A stretch of 64,000 nt of DNA from Pseudopedobacter alpinus. Lineage in GTDB: Bacteria; Bacteroidota; Bacteroidia; Sphingobacteriales; Sphingobacteriaceae. Each line of letters begins with the position of its first letter. Position 1 is the stretch's first letter. A model generated the notes under the pieces. That model was not told the origin of the DNA and made no database searches. It was given only the letters and a program-made list of their open reading frames with translations. The stretch lies in contig NZ_JBHULV010000022.1 in the NCBI RefSeq assembly GCF_042684645.1, positions 62,001 to 126,000 of the forward strand. The letters are read 5' to 3'. Both the position numbers and the translations under genes were made by a program. Positions 19,601 to 27,464 of the stretch are shown here, piece by piece.

Positions 19601-22600
19601 TTATATCAATAGAACTGATTATACATACCAAACAGTTTTAACTCCAAATAAAGTATTTATTAATGTACCTACATTATCTAGCACCAAAGATTTGTTGAAC
19701 GGGACAAACACAACCATATTAAATGTTTATGACAGCTATTATAACCTAACAAAAGAGTTTTCTGATTTTTCTGGACAAGGTTCTAAAAAAGTAGAAATAA
19801 CTTACGATAACAACATAACTAGCAGTTACTATATCGGAAGACCTACAAACAAGAAAACTACCCTCACTAATCCTATAGATACTTACACTACAGAAGAACA
19901 ATATTTTTATACTGGCTTTTTACCAACCCAAATTAAACGAAAAGGAAACGGAACAGCTTTTATAACAGAAAATATCCAATATGATGGTTTCGGGAATATA
20001 ACCAGAAAAGGTATTACCATACCAAGCGGAGTAGAAAGAGCTTCTAGTATGCAATATGAAGCAAGCGGTAAATTTGTCACTAAATCAATAGATATTGATG
20101 GACTAGAAACTAATTATACCTATGATATCTTCTTCGGAAATGTTTTAACGGTCACCAATCCTTTTGGTCTAGTAACTTCTTCAGCTTATGATTCATGGGG
20201 GCGATTGGTAGAAAACACTGATTATTTAGGTAAGAAGAGTTATCGTTCTTATAACTTTATTGGCGGTGGGTTTATGTCTATACAAAATAATGATGACGAA
20301 GGTGGAGAAAGTTATACATTAATTAATGCGTTAGGGCAAACGGAGGAAGTTAGAACAAAAGATGTTCTTGGTCAGTTTATAGGAAAAGCTTACCAGTATG
20401 ATGCATACGGCCGAGAAGTTAAAGTGAGCGAACCTGCTTTTGGCAGTTCTTATACTCAATGGAACGAAAAAGTGTTTGATAGCTATGGACGTTTAAGCCA
20501 AGCAATTGCATTTACTGGGAAAACAACTAATATTACCTATAATGGTTTAACCGTTACGGTAAACGATGGAACAAAATCTGTTACAACCACAAAAAATGCA
20601 CTAGACCAAGTAGTAACCTCGCAAGATCCTGGAGGCATCATAAATTATACTTATTTCGCCAATGGCAACCTAAAATCTTCTAGTTACGCAGGTAATGTAC
20701 AAACCATAGAACAAGATGGCTGGGGGCGTAAAACAAAATTGACCGATCCATCCGCAGGGGTATATAACTATACCTATAATGATTTTGGGGAAGCATTAAC
20801 AGAAAATACCCCAAAAGGAACTACTACTTACACTCATGACGATTACGGTAAAGTATTGACCAAACATATTGTTGGCGACTTAACAAATATGAGCTATTTG
20901 TACACTTATGATAGCAGCTCTAAACTACTTACTTCTTTAAACTTAAGCAGTACAGTAAGTAATGATGGTAACAATTCTAACTATACCTACACTTATGATA
21001 CTTATAAAAGATTAATAAGCAAAGTAGAAAATAACCCCTTTGCTACCTTTACAAAAAACTTTACCTATGATCCTTTTGGCAGGATAGATACCGAAGAGAC
21101 TATAGCATTAGATAAACTAAGCAGTAAAACAGTTAGTAAAACTATTCAAAACAATTACCAATATGGAGAATTAAGTAGCAATACAGATATGGGTACTGCG
21201 GAGACCATTCAGGAAATTGCAGGCTTAAACGCCAGAGGTCAAGCAACCCTAGTTTACCAAGCTGGTTATAACACTAAGCAAACCTATACTTATGATCAAT
21301 ATGGTTTTGTAGAAGAAATAAAAATAAATAAAATAACCGGAGTTTTAGGAGAGCTGATGCGGCTCAACTATAGTTTTGATGCCCAAAGAGGTAACTTAAT
21401 GAGCAGAAGCAATAGCGTTTTTGCTTGGAACGAAAACTTTGCCTACGATAGCCAAGACCGCTTAACAGATTTTAACGATAATAATGGCAATTTTAGCCAA
21501 AGCTATAGTAGCAATGGTACTATTACCACCAATAGTAAACTGGGTACTTATACCTATAACGGCTATCAGCAAACAGGTTTAAATAACCTTACGCAAACTG
21601 CTATGGATCATTATAACGATAGGCGATTACAACAAATTAGTTATAATGCTTTTAAAAGCCCAGTAGAAATTGCAGAACAAGGCAAAGAAAAAATAAGTTT
21701 TTGGTATAACGCTGCACAGGGGAGATCGCACCGCTTTTATGGCGATGAAAACGCAGACCCATTACAGCGCAGGCTAAGAAAACACTATTCGGATGATGGA
21801 AGCGTAGAAATTACCAAAGACCTAGTAAGTGGTACCACCTCATTTGTGCTTTATATAGCTGGCGATGCTTACAGCGCACCAGCCATTTGGAAAGAAGACT
21901 ATAACGCTGGCACACAAATAAATAGCCAAATGTATTATCTGCACAGAGATTATTTGGGCAGTATATTATCAATAACAGATGACCAAGGTGCTAGCAAAGA
22001 ACAAAGACATTTTGATGCTTGGGGAAATATTGTAAAATTAACCGATGGCAATGGCAATAATTTAATAGATTTTGCGATATTAGACCGTGGTTATACAGGG
22101 CATGAGCATTTAAGCAAGGTTGGCTTGATACACATGAACGGCAGGTTATACGATCCTTTATTGCATCGTTTCCTATCTCCAGATAATTATGTACAAGATC
22201 CTTCAAATACGCAAAATTATAATCGTTACGGTTATGTTCTAAATAACCCGTTAAGCCATGTGGATCCTAGTGGAGAGTTTATAGTTGAGGCTATAATTAT
22301 TGGAGCAGCAATTTTTTCTTATTTAGGGGGCACAGCTGCAAATAATGGGCAATTCAACCCGACAAAATGGGACTGGAGTAGCGGAAAAACTTGGGGTGGA
22401 ATAGGAATCGGTGCTGTAGCAGGAGGATTGGGTGGATGGGGATTTGCAGTTGCAGGACCTGCGCTTGCGGGGAGTGCTTTTTTCGGATCATTTTCTAATG
22501 GAACGATCGCTGCTTATGGCTTAGCCGGCACTTTAGCAGGAGGATCCGCTGGGTATTTGACTGGCTTTGGCACTGGAATGATAGTCAGTAATGGGGATTG

Positions 22601-23156
22601 GGGTTATGCAAATAAGTTAGGTGGACTTTACGGGAGTATTGGTGCGGCTGTAGGCTCTGTTATAGGAACTGCATATGGGTTTACTGAAGAAGGTAGAAAA
22701 TATTTAGAGGATCAGCCGGAATATTGGGTTTCTACTGATCAGATTAAATATCAAAACAACAGACCTGATGCGGACGGCTATATTACATTATCAGAAGCCA
22801 ATGAATGGTATAGAAAAGGAAATGGTAATTCGCTTTATGCAGATCTCGGTAAAATTGATTTAGCATTTATAAAAGAAAGTGATTTTAGAGGAAAAGGGGT
22901 AAATTATTTTCAGACATTATTTAAATCAAAAGATGGACGTGTTTATGGAAATATAGGACTAAAACTTTTAAATGGGGCTCTTTTTGGGAGTTATGATTAT
23001 TATGATTTTGACATTAAACCTTATACAAAAAACACCAAACAAACACCTTTCTCTCTTATTGTCAGGAATTTTGGAACTGGAGTCGGTAGTTGGTTGGCAG
23101 GCAAAGGAATCCCATATTATATTTATTTCTATGGCAGTTACCCTATAAAAAAGTAA
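16689..23156 (+). CDS. SpvB/FG-GAP/Rhs polymorphic toxin
   Basis: 2155 residues. Signal peptide (ends AFSQ21); SpvB-type domain about 95-360 (STGSATFAVPISIPAG, GIAGYGWNIGGLSSITR); FG-GAP/VCBS calcium-binding-like repeats at about 392, 517, 598, 648 and 708 (GDFNGDGLTD, GDFNGDGKTD, GDYNGDGKID); many YD repeats about 1030-1740; Rhs core about 1750-1864 with YLHRDYLGSI, GRLYDPLLHRFLSPD and ending at HVDPSGEF. The variable tip (1865-2155) starts with a Gly/Ala-rich hydrophobic linker and ends in a domain with LSEANEWYRKGNG, DGRVYGNIGLKLL and YDYYDFDIKPYT; I do not recognise its activity. Likely a secreted or surface toxin shell. The stop lies 2 bp before the immunity lipoprotein start. Confidence 0.92.
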   Translation: MKKILLLLFIILSITKIAFSQEKIKKDSLILLDTIRYVPEQKVEKFNLQSQSFNAGSLRVGIDPIGIDPEEDPNPNPYPQPSSVPTAQIDAGRTQSLIDVSNTGSATFAVPISIPAGVNGVAPKISLTYSSQSGNGIAGYGWNIGGLSSITRIAASKNLDNYIGAINNNGGDKFALDGQRLILKSGIYGEEGAVYETENYSNVKIVSRSYYGYGGGLIYFEVFYPDGSKAVYGSNYNSNSTLQYGIDYLENPQGLRINYYYTNSYNVLYLDQIQYGNIAINTITFEYKNRTLKEQQAVAGVSTYLDKILSKIKVYGYGIPYRNYELNHNLINNLNYERVESIVELNGDNTKSFQPITFSYDADSYIHILPTGYAQIGLTGVASNNSDVITGDFTGNGTLDFVVYPNSKNKYWLMRDPDVSSPYNFIEEVNTGYFQEIFPVNWLTSNNKLYPGTGLSLVKNQSSNEVKFQVISTVSYAGGLLQYEKTWSNAPTSNTYYSECLNDYTTEGFAIPKKYISGDFNGDGLTDLIAITTPYSQTDYERRVQCTDWWDTDCCEQDFHLVQDAKVYLINLDRRIATNFVSLTGMLAKAANSNNIFSGDFNGDGKTDIIQILAGEVYVYEIDNNGNLSLLKHQINNRFTITLPPYLGDYNGDGKIDIILPTANNSNSFAVFMSNGKEFAYQLQNMPFTFKYDIISGGNIEETKLIPTDINNDGKTDFISLKINTYNSTTQGSLALTTYNNLGAFNSGFPQFVYGSYDYQSTYLRHRPIPLFLNSQKTNFKLEFGVLSDNRMIMYNFTQNVKEKSLIRSIGQDDVTYQVEYKDLIYDPNSYDLQVYEDSWDQTYPFVDIHSAPGLKVVTKLKKFYLLNSTQQVFGYKAAVTNADGLGFLGFSQIIKSNWHVDASDQNQMFNISIMDMQKRGALKQSFTTKSSYLNSSITNTNISTPTFDGNGNPIFNNSTSGVGDGAAINDYINRTDYTYQTVLTPNKVFINVPTLSSTKDLLNGTNTTILNVYDSYYNLTKEFSDFSGQGSKKVEITYDNNITSSYYIGRPTNKKTTLTNPIDTYTTEEQYFYTGFLPTQIKRKGNGTAFITENIQYDGFGNITRKGITIPSGVERASSMQYEASGKFVTKSIDIDGLETNYTYDIFFGNVLTVTNPFGLVTSSAYDSWGRLVENTDYLGKKSYRSYNFIGGGFMSIQNNDDEGGESYTLINALGQTEEVRTKDVLGQFIGKAYQYDAYGREVKVSEPAFGSSYTQWNEKVFDSYGRLSQAIAFTGKTTNITYNGLTVTVNDGTKSVTTTKNALDQVVTSQDPGGIINYTYFANGNLKSSSYAGNVQTIEQDGWGRKTKLTDPSAGVYNYTYNDFGEALTENTPKGTTTYTHDDYGKVLTKHIVGDLTNMSYLYTYDSSSKLLTSLNLSSTVSNDGNNSNYTYTYDTYKRLISKVENNPFATFTKNFTYDPFGRIDTEETIALDKLSSKTVSKTIQNNYQYGELSSNTDMGTAETIQEIAGLNARGQATLVYQAGYNTKQTYTYDQYGFVEEIKINKITGVLGELMRLNYSFDAQRGNLMSRSNSVFAWNENFAYDSQDRLTDFNDNNGNFSQSYSSNGTITTNSKLGTYTYNGYQQTGLNNLTQTAMDHYNDRRLQQISYNAFKSPVEIAEQGKEKISFWYNAAQGRSHRFYGDENADPLQRRLRKHYSDDGSVEITKDLVSGTTSFVLYIAGDAYSAPAIWKEDYNAGTQINSQMYYLHRDYLGSILSITDDQGASKEQRHFDAWGNIVKLTDGNGNNLIDFAILDRGYTGHEHLSKVGLIHMNGRLYDPLLHRFLSPDNYVQDPSNTQNYNRYGYVLNNPLSHVDPSGEFIVEAIIIGAAIFSYLGGTAANNGQFNPTKWDWSSGKTWGGIGIGAVAGGLGGWGFAVAGPALAGSAFFGSFSNGTIAAYGLAGTLAGGSAGYLTGFGTGMIVSNGDWGYANKLGGLYGSIGAAVGSVIGTAYGFTEEGRKYLEDQPEYWVSTDQIKYQNNRPDADGYITLSEANEWYRKGNGNSLYADLGKIDLAFIKESDFRGKGVNYFQTLFKSKDGRVYGNIGLKLLNGALFGSYDYYDFDIKPYTKNTKQTPFSLIVRNFGTGVGSWLAGKGIPYYIYFYGSYPIKK
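21742..22281 (+). repeat. Rhs core duplication, copy 1
   Basis: 540 bp of the full-length gene, from GDENADPL to the end of the core HVDPSGEF. The same segment, also 540 bp, is found at 25381-25920 with about seven amino-acid differences in 180. Homology stops exactly where the variable tips begin. Confidence 0.95.
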
Positions 23157-23158
23157 TT

Positions 23159-23530
23159 ATGAAAGCTAAACTTTTTTTTGTTTTATTTAATCTTGCTTCC
23201 TGTTCTGTCAGTGATTATACAGAAGATTTAGGAAATGAGTATTCATTAGTTAGCGAAAGCAAGACTATACAATTTATAACAGGACCTAATGATTCAACAT
23301 TTACAGGCTTAGTCCCTTGCACCGTAGAGTCATTTGCGTCGGATGATTTTTATATAATTGCGAAGCAGAGAAATAATCCTGGTTGTTCAAATTTGGATTT
23401 ATCAAGTCTTTCAATAAATTATTGGATCATAGATAAGAAAAGAGAAAAAGTATATGGACCGTTAGATTCGCTATCTTTTAATAGAATGAGGAAAGGCATG
23501 TCGATTTCAAATTCCTTGAAATTATTCTAA
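23159..23530 (+). CDS. putative immunity lipoprotein for Rhs tip 1 (DUF3997-like)
   Basis: 123 residues starting at ATG 23159, two bases after the toxin stop. The signal peptide ends in the lipobox L-A-S-C15. The mature part is a small beta-rich domain (LGNEYSLVSESKTIQFITG ... CTVESFASDDFYIIAKQRN ... NYWIIDKKREKVYGPL) resembling DUF3997-type lipoproteins. Position directly behind a polymorphic toxin tip and an envelope location make an immunity role likely; it is not shown by the sequence itself. Confidence 0.7.
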   Translation: MKAKLFFVLFNLASCSVSDYTEDLGNEYSLVSESKTIQFITGPNDSTFTGLVPCTVESFASDDFYIIAKQRNNPGCSNLDLSSLSINYWIIDKKREKVYGPLDSLSFNRMRKGMSISNSLKLF

Positions 23531-23552
23531 AAAATGCTATTCGACCTCAGCT

Positions 23553-23687
23553 GTTGCGAGCTTGTAGCTCGTAACATTATCAATTAGTTTAACTGTTTCT
23601 AATAAAAACAAACAAATCAAAAAGCAAGTTATAGAAATTGGTTATTTTAAAAGAGAAAAGTAAAAAGTTCGAGCTACAAGCTCGAAC
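23553..23687. repeat. inverted palindrome doublet 1 (REPIN-like)
   Basis: Two palindromic 15-mers, CGAGCTTGTAGCTCG (23557-23571) and its reverse complement CGAGCTACAAGCTCG (23670-23684), each extended by GTT/AAC arms, with 98 bp of AT-rich spacer between. The layout is that of a REP doublet. The orphan toxin tip 2 starts within 10 bp of its right end. Confidence 0.85.
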
Positions 23688-23786
23688 CAGCTTGGGAGTG
23701 AGTTTATACCGTTACTAGCTATTGGAATTGGAGCATTGATTTGAGGTTATAGTGGATATAAAATTGGGAAGGCTAATGGTTGGAGT

Positions 23787-24677
23787 ATGTTTGGATATAT
23801 TGCCGGTGGTACTTTAATCGGTGCAGCATCAGGTGGTGCGGCGGCAGGTATTAGTGCTGCTGGCGGTGGAGCAATTCTTGCAGGTTTTGGAGCAGGATCG
23901 TTAGGCGGAGCAGGATTTAATGGACTTGCTACCGGGTGGAATGTGAATTCTATGTTGAAAGGAGCTGTAATTGGTGGTATTTCTGGTGCTGTAGGCGGTG
24001 GATTTGCTGCGGCAATTGGAGGAGGAGGAGGAGCATTAGTTGGAGGCACTCTGTCTAGTTTAGCGGGTCAATTTTTAACATCAGGGGACTTTAACCTTGG
24101 ACAAGCTCTACTAAACGGAGGGTTATCTTTAGCTTTATTTCATGGTGTCTCCTACGGTACATGGAAATGGGGTGGTGGTAGTTCTTTAGGTCAACAAAAT
24201 CTATCATATCGTCAATATCTAGCCATGCAAGCGGATTTTCAAAAATCTAGATTTTGGGGAAAAGAATATGGTGGGTTTTTAATGGATGATGGCAGGGTGA
24301 TTAGGTTTCCTAGAAATTGGCGCCATTCCCACGGAATAGATCCGCCAGGAGGTGGTGGATTTAAACCATTAACAGGGACCAAAGCAATTTATCACACACA
24401 CTGGGACAAACCAGGTAAGCAAATTTTTGTCGATGCTTTAGGTAACAGAACTGATAATGCACAAGACTTATCAGTAATTTTGAAGGGTAAAATTACCACA
24501 ACGGCTAGAGGACATGGTGCTTATGATTATCTTAAAAATAATTCATTTGTCGTCAATAGGTTTGAAACAACATTTAATATAGGTAATACAACAACTCTAT
24601 TCAATTTGGATGATACTTTTTTACGTTTTTTGTTGTTTTTTAAAACATGGAATTATACTACGGGATTAGAACAATGA
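23787..24677 (+). CDS. orphan Rhs toxin tip 2 (possible JAB-like metallopeptidase)
   Basis: The open part is 296 residues. The same frame reads back to about 23694 as LGSEFIPLLAIGIGALI, matching the core/tip junction (PSGEF) of Rhs proteins, but has an in-frame TGA at 23742-23744. Glycine/alanine-rich linker at 1-120; then EYGGFLMDDGRVIRFPRNW, YHTHWDKPG (H-x-H-x-D at 24393-24407) and NAQDLSVI. An E ... HxH ... D order recalls JAB/MPN-type zinc peptidases or related DUF4329-type toxins; the match is loose. There is no core or secretion part, so this is a displaced cassette, expressed only after recombination or from an internal start. Its TGA overlaps the ATG of the next gene (ATGA). Confidence 0.6.
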   Translation: MFGYIAGGTLIGAASGGAAAGISAAGGGAILAGFGAGSLGGAGFNGLATGWNVNSMLKGAVIGGISGAVGGGFAAAIGGGGGALVGGTLSSLAGQFLTSGDFNLGQALLNGGLSLALFHGVSYGTWKWGGGSSLGQQNLSYRQYLAMQADFQKSRFWGKEYGGFLMDDGRVIRFPRNWRHSHGIDPPGGGGFKPLTGTKAIYHTHWDKPGKQIFVDALGNRTDNAQDLSVILKGKITTTARGHGAYDYLKNNSFVVNRFETTFNIGNTTTLFNLDDTFLRFLLFFKTWNYTTGLEQ

Positions 24678-25117
24678 GATATTACATTATTACCACGTTA
24701 TTTTGGATATTATCATTTAAAATAGCATCCGCACAGAATGATAGTTTATTAATTGGAAATAAAAAATTTAATACGTATGGAGATATTTTCAGTCTAAACT
24801 TAAGTCATAATGAAGTAACTAATCCAATTTTAAAAATAGATTGGTTAAACGTTAATAGAGAAATGATTCAATCTTTCAATATTAAAAAAAGACAAATTAA
24901 GAAAGTTGAACTCATTGATAGTAGTATTAATGTTATCACTAATTTAATGATAAGATTTAATGGTGAAATGATAACGTCACGAAACGAAAAAAAGCACAAA
25001 TTATCGAATATCAAATTGGAATCTATTAAATCTATTGCTTACCTAGACCCAAATGAATCTATCAAAATTTATGGAAGAGAATATAAATTTGGTATGCTAA
25101 TAATTGAGACTAATTAA
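24674..25117 (+). CDS. putative immunity protein for orphan tip 2
   Basis: 147 residues from ATG 24674, which overlaps the stop of tip 2 by 4 bp. A Sec signal peptide (ends IASAQ) is followed by a small mixed domain (LSHNEVTNPILKIDWLNV ... LKIKSIAYLDPNES-type beta strands). I do not recognise the family. Coupling to a toxin tip and export to the periplasm support an immunity role. Confidence 0.6.
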   Translation: MRYYIITTLFWILSFKIASAQNDSLLIGNKKFNTYGDIFSLNLSHNEVTNPILKIDWLNVNREMIQSFNIKKRQIKKVELIDSSINVITNLMIRFNGEMITSRNEKKHKLSNIKLESIKSIAYLDPNESIKIYGREYKFGMLIIETN

Positions 25118-25190
25118 TTGATCTGTTCGGCATGTTCTAAATGATGACTAAATGTAAACTTTTAGTAATAATTTTATTTCCCCCCTCTGG

Positions 25191-25223
25191 TTTAAGTGTT
25201 CGCTTTTTCAGCGATCACTTAAA
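25191..25223. repeat. palindromic hairpin in cassette spacer
   Basis: TTTAAGTG (25191-25198) pairs with CACTTAAA (25216-25223) and CGCT with AGCG inside, leaving a five-base loop. It lies between immunity gene 2 and doublet 2. On neither strand is it followed by a clean T tract, so it is better described as a repeat than as a terminator. Confidence 0.6.
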
Positions 25224-25234
25224 TCTTTCCAAGA

Positions 25235-25370
25235 AACCGAGGACTGAGTCCGGTTATGGAAGATAATTTTAAAAAAGAACTTTAAATTTATTATTGCAAC
25301 ACTTATAAGGATAAAAAGGGGTTATTGCCGATTGAAAAGATGTTTTAAAAATTCCGGACACAGTCCTCGG
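25235..25370. repeat. inverted palindrome doublet 2 (REPIN-like)
   Basis: CCGAGGACTGAGTCCGG (25237-25253) and CCGGACACAGTCCTCGG (25354-25370) are inverted copies with one mismatch; each is itself palindromic (GGAC/GTCC). The 100-bp spacer is AT-rich. Size (about 135 bp) and layout equal doublet 1 although the sequence differs. The displaced Rhs core fragment starts 10 bp to its right. Confidence 0.85.
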
Positions 25371-25380
25371 TTTTCATAAC

Positions 25381-25920
25381 GCGATGAAAATGCCGACCCT
25401 TTATTACGTAAGTTAAGAAAACACTACTCGGATGATGGTAGCGTAGAAATTACCAAAGACCTAGTAAGTGGTACCACCTCATTTGTGCTTTATATAGCTG
25501 GCGATGCTTACAGCGCACCAGCTATTTGGAAAGAAGACTACAACGCTGGCACACAAATAAATAGCCAAATGTATTATCTGCACAGAGATTATTTGGGCAG
25601 TATATTATTAATAACAGATGACCAAGGTGCTAGCAAAGAACAAAGACATTTTGATGCTTGGGGAAATATTGTAAAATTAACCGATGGTAATGGCAATAAT
25701 TTAACAGATTTTGCGATATTAGACCGTGGTTATACAGGGCATGAGCATTTAAGCAAAGTTGGCTTAATACACATGAATGGTAGATTGTACGATCCATTAT
25801 TGCATCGTTTTTTAGCTCCTGATAATTTTGTACAAGATCCTTCAAATACGCAAAATTATAATCGTTACGGTTATGTGTTGAATAATCCACTAAGCCATGT
25901 GGATCCTAGTGGAGAGTTTA
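25381..25920 (+). repeat. Rhs core duplication, copy 2
   Basis: 540 bp equal in length to 21742-22281 and nearly identical. The first half varies more (silent changes around 25395-25420), the middle is almost unchanged. An in-frame TAA at 25377-25379 precedes it. Confidence 0.95.
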
Positions 25921-26894
25921 TACATTTAATAATTGGAGCTGCTATTGGTGGAATCTCTAATTGGATAGCTAATGGTGCTAATTTTAGTTGGAAGGGACTT
26001 GTTCAGTTTGGTGTAGGCGCAGTTGCGGGTGCTTTGGGAGCTGGTGTTGGAGCTGGGATAAGTTCAGCTTTGAGTGGCGCAGCATTTAGTGCGGGGTTTT
26101 TAGGGACAACTGCTGCGGGAGTTGTTGGTAGTGGCTTTATGTCGGGTGCTGTAGTTGGTTCTGCTGCTGGTTTTGCTGGTGGATTTGCAGGTGGATTCGG
26201 CAACGCATTACTTAATGGATCAAGTTTCGGCTCAGCTTTGGGAAGTGGTTTAAAAGGAGGCGCTTGGGGTGCTTTAGGAGGGGGTTTGATAGGAGGGACT
26301 TTAAGTGGGATCAATGCAATGAATGATGGAAGGGATTTTTGGACAGGAAAAGGTATGGGAAAAGCTGAGTATTTTTATGGTGATGGAAGCGGATTAAGCG
26401 GAGAAAACTATAATTCTATGGATGAAATGAGACTTGATTATGATAATAATATAGGATCAAGAGATGGTTTAAGTCTTGAACAAATTGAAGATAAGTTGAA
26501 CACTAGAGTAACCTTAGCAATTGATAATATCAAAGATGGGAACATAATGACATCTGATGGTCCAGCATGGGGTGAAACGAGTAGATATTATGGAGGAGGT
26601 TTTGCAAATCGATATAATTCAATTGTAAGAATTGCTCCAGCATTAAAGGGGCAATCATTAGTTTTTAGAAACTTGGTTTTTAAACATGAATTTATGCATT
26701 CATGGCATATAAACATGAATTTTGCGAATTCCGGAATTTATAGTGAAAAGGCGACATCAACTTTTACTGGTGTTTATATGAAAGCTTTTGGATTAAGTAT
26801 ACCGAATAATGTTTATAGAAACCTTGGTACGTATCCTTCGGAATTTTCATGGAGAAATTTTTATAAAATTATACCATTATGGATAAAACCCTGA
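25485..26894 (+). CDS. 5'-truncated orphan Rhs core with HEFMH metallopeptidase-like tip 3
   Basis: Coding homology to the Rhs core begins at 25381 just after an in-frame stop; the first usable start is GTG 25485, with ATG 25571 as an alternative. The core runs to HVDPSGEF (25920), then a Gly/Ala-rich linker, then a tip with FKHEFMHSWHINMNF (HExxH zinc motif at 26685-26699) and EKATSTFTGVYMKAFGLS downstream, where the Glu could be the third zinc ligand. A zinc-dependent protease toxin is therefore plausible. There is no signal peptide, SpvB or YD region, so the piece is a silent or donor cassette. The next gene overlaps its end by 16 bp. Confidence 0.75.
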   Translation: MLYIAGDAYSAPAIWKEDYNAGTQINSQMYYLHRDYLGSILLITDDQGASKEQRHFDAWGNIVKLTDGNGNNLTDFAILDRGYTGHEHLSKVGLIHMNGRLYDPLLHRFLAPDNFVQDPSNTQNYNRYGYVLNNPLSHVDPSGEFIHLIIGAAIGGISNWIANGANFSWKGLVQFGVGAVAGALGAGVGAGISSALSGAAFSAGFLGTTAAGVVGSGFMSGAVVGSAAGFAGGFAGGFGNALLNGSSFGSALGSGLKGGAWGALGGGLIGGTLSGINAMNDGRDFWTGKGMGKAEYFYGDGSGLSGENYNSMDEMRLDYDNNIGSRDGLSLEQIEDKLNTRVTLAIDNIKDGNIMTSDGPAWGETSRYYGGGFANRYNSIVRIAPALKGQSLVFRNLVFKHEFMHSWHINMNFANSGIYSEKATSTFTGVYMKAFGLSIPNNVYRNLGTYPSEFSWRNFYKIIPLWIKP

Positions 26895-27400
26895 TAAAAA
26901 AGCACCTCTTTTTTGTGTTATTAGTTTTTTTTTCGTGTTCCGAATTGACTAAAAAGAACATGATCGATTATAAAGTTGTTTTCTTTTATAATTCTTATTT
27001 GAGTTATGATTTAAACAGTAGAATGTTAAACCTTAATTATGGAAAATTAAATCTTAAAAAAAAAATTAAGTTAACAGATATAGAAGATGCAAAAGTTAAG
27101 AGATCATTTGTCGTCAATAATATTTATTTAGTAAAAGGGGAAAATCTCTATTTAGACAGCTTAATGAAAATGCCGCCTGAAATATGTGAAATCAAAATAT
27201 GGGATCAACAAAATTTAAAATCTTCTATAGTAATTTCTAAAGATTTGGAGTCGAAAAATAAAAATAGTTTGCAAATGAAAGATAAAGTTGTTTTTTTTAA
27301 AAACGATATTTTAAATATTCTTCAAAGTAAAGATGAATTTAAAGAATTTTATAATAGACTCTTCGAAGAGATGAAAAAAAATAATGATATAATGATATAA
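26879..27400 (+). CDS. putative immunity lipoprotein for orphan tip 3
   Basis: 173 residues; begins inside the last codons of tip 3 (16-bp overlap), so it is translationally coupled. MDKTLIKKHLFFVLLVFFSC is a lipoprotein signal with the Cys at residue 20. The mature part is lysine-rich with beta strands and a charged helix near the end (KDEFKEFYNRLFEEMKK). No family recognised. Position and lipid anchor suggest immunity against the HEFMH tip. Confidence 0.65.
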   Translation: MDKTLIKKHLFFVLLVFFSCSELTKKNMIDYKVVFFYNSYLSYDLNSRMLNLNYGKLNLKKKIKLTDIEDAKVKRSFVVNNIYLVKGENLYLDSLMKMPPEICEIKIWDQQNLKSSIVISKDLESKNKNSLQMKDKVVFFKNDILNILQSKDEFKEFYNRLFEEMKKNNDIMI

Positions 27401-27439
27401 TTAACTTTAATAATATTAGTCTTAATGGCCTCAACAAGT

Positions 27440-27461
27440 TCTCCGTTTGGCGCAAGAATGA
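27440..27461 (+). repeat. palindrome-family single copy before cassette 4
   Basis: TCTCCGTTTGGCGCAAG (27440-27456) is the perfect inverse of the 17-mer at 28496-28512; with the following AATGA it also matches 28396-28414 at 18 of 19 bases in the same orientation. Cassette 4 starts within 5 bp. Confidence 0.85.
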
Positions 27462-27464
27462 AGA

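Noticed and set aside
16689..23156. Type VI secretion effector locus
   Set aside because: No PAAR or VgrG domain or gene is present; the protein has a Sec signal peptide and an SpvB-type N-terminus instead.
23747..24049. Proline-rich minus-strand ORF
   Set aside because: It is the complement of the Gly/Ala-rich linker of orphan tip 2; the same holds for 26003-26314 opposite tip 3.
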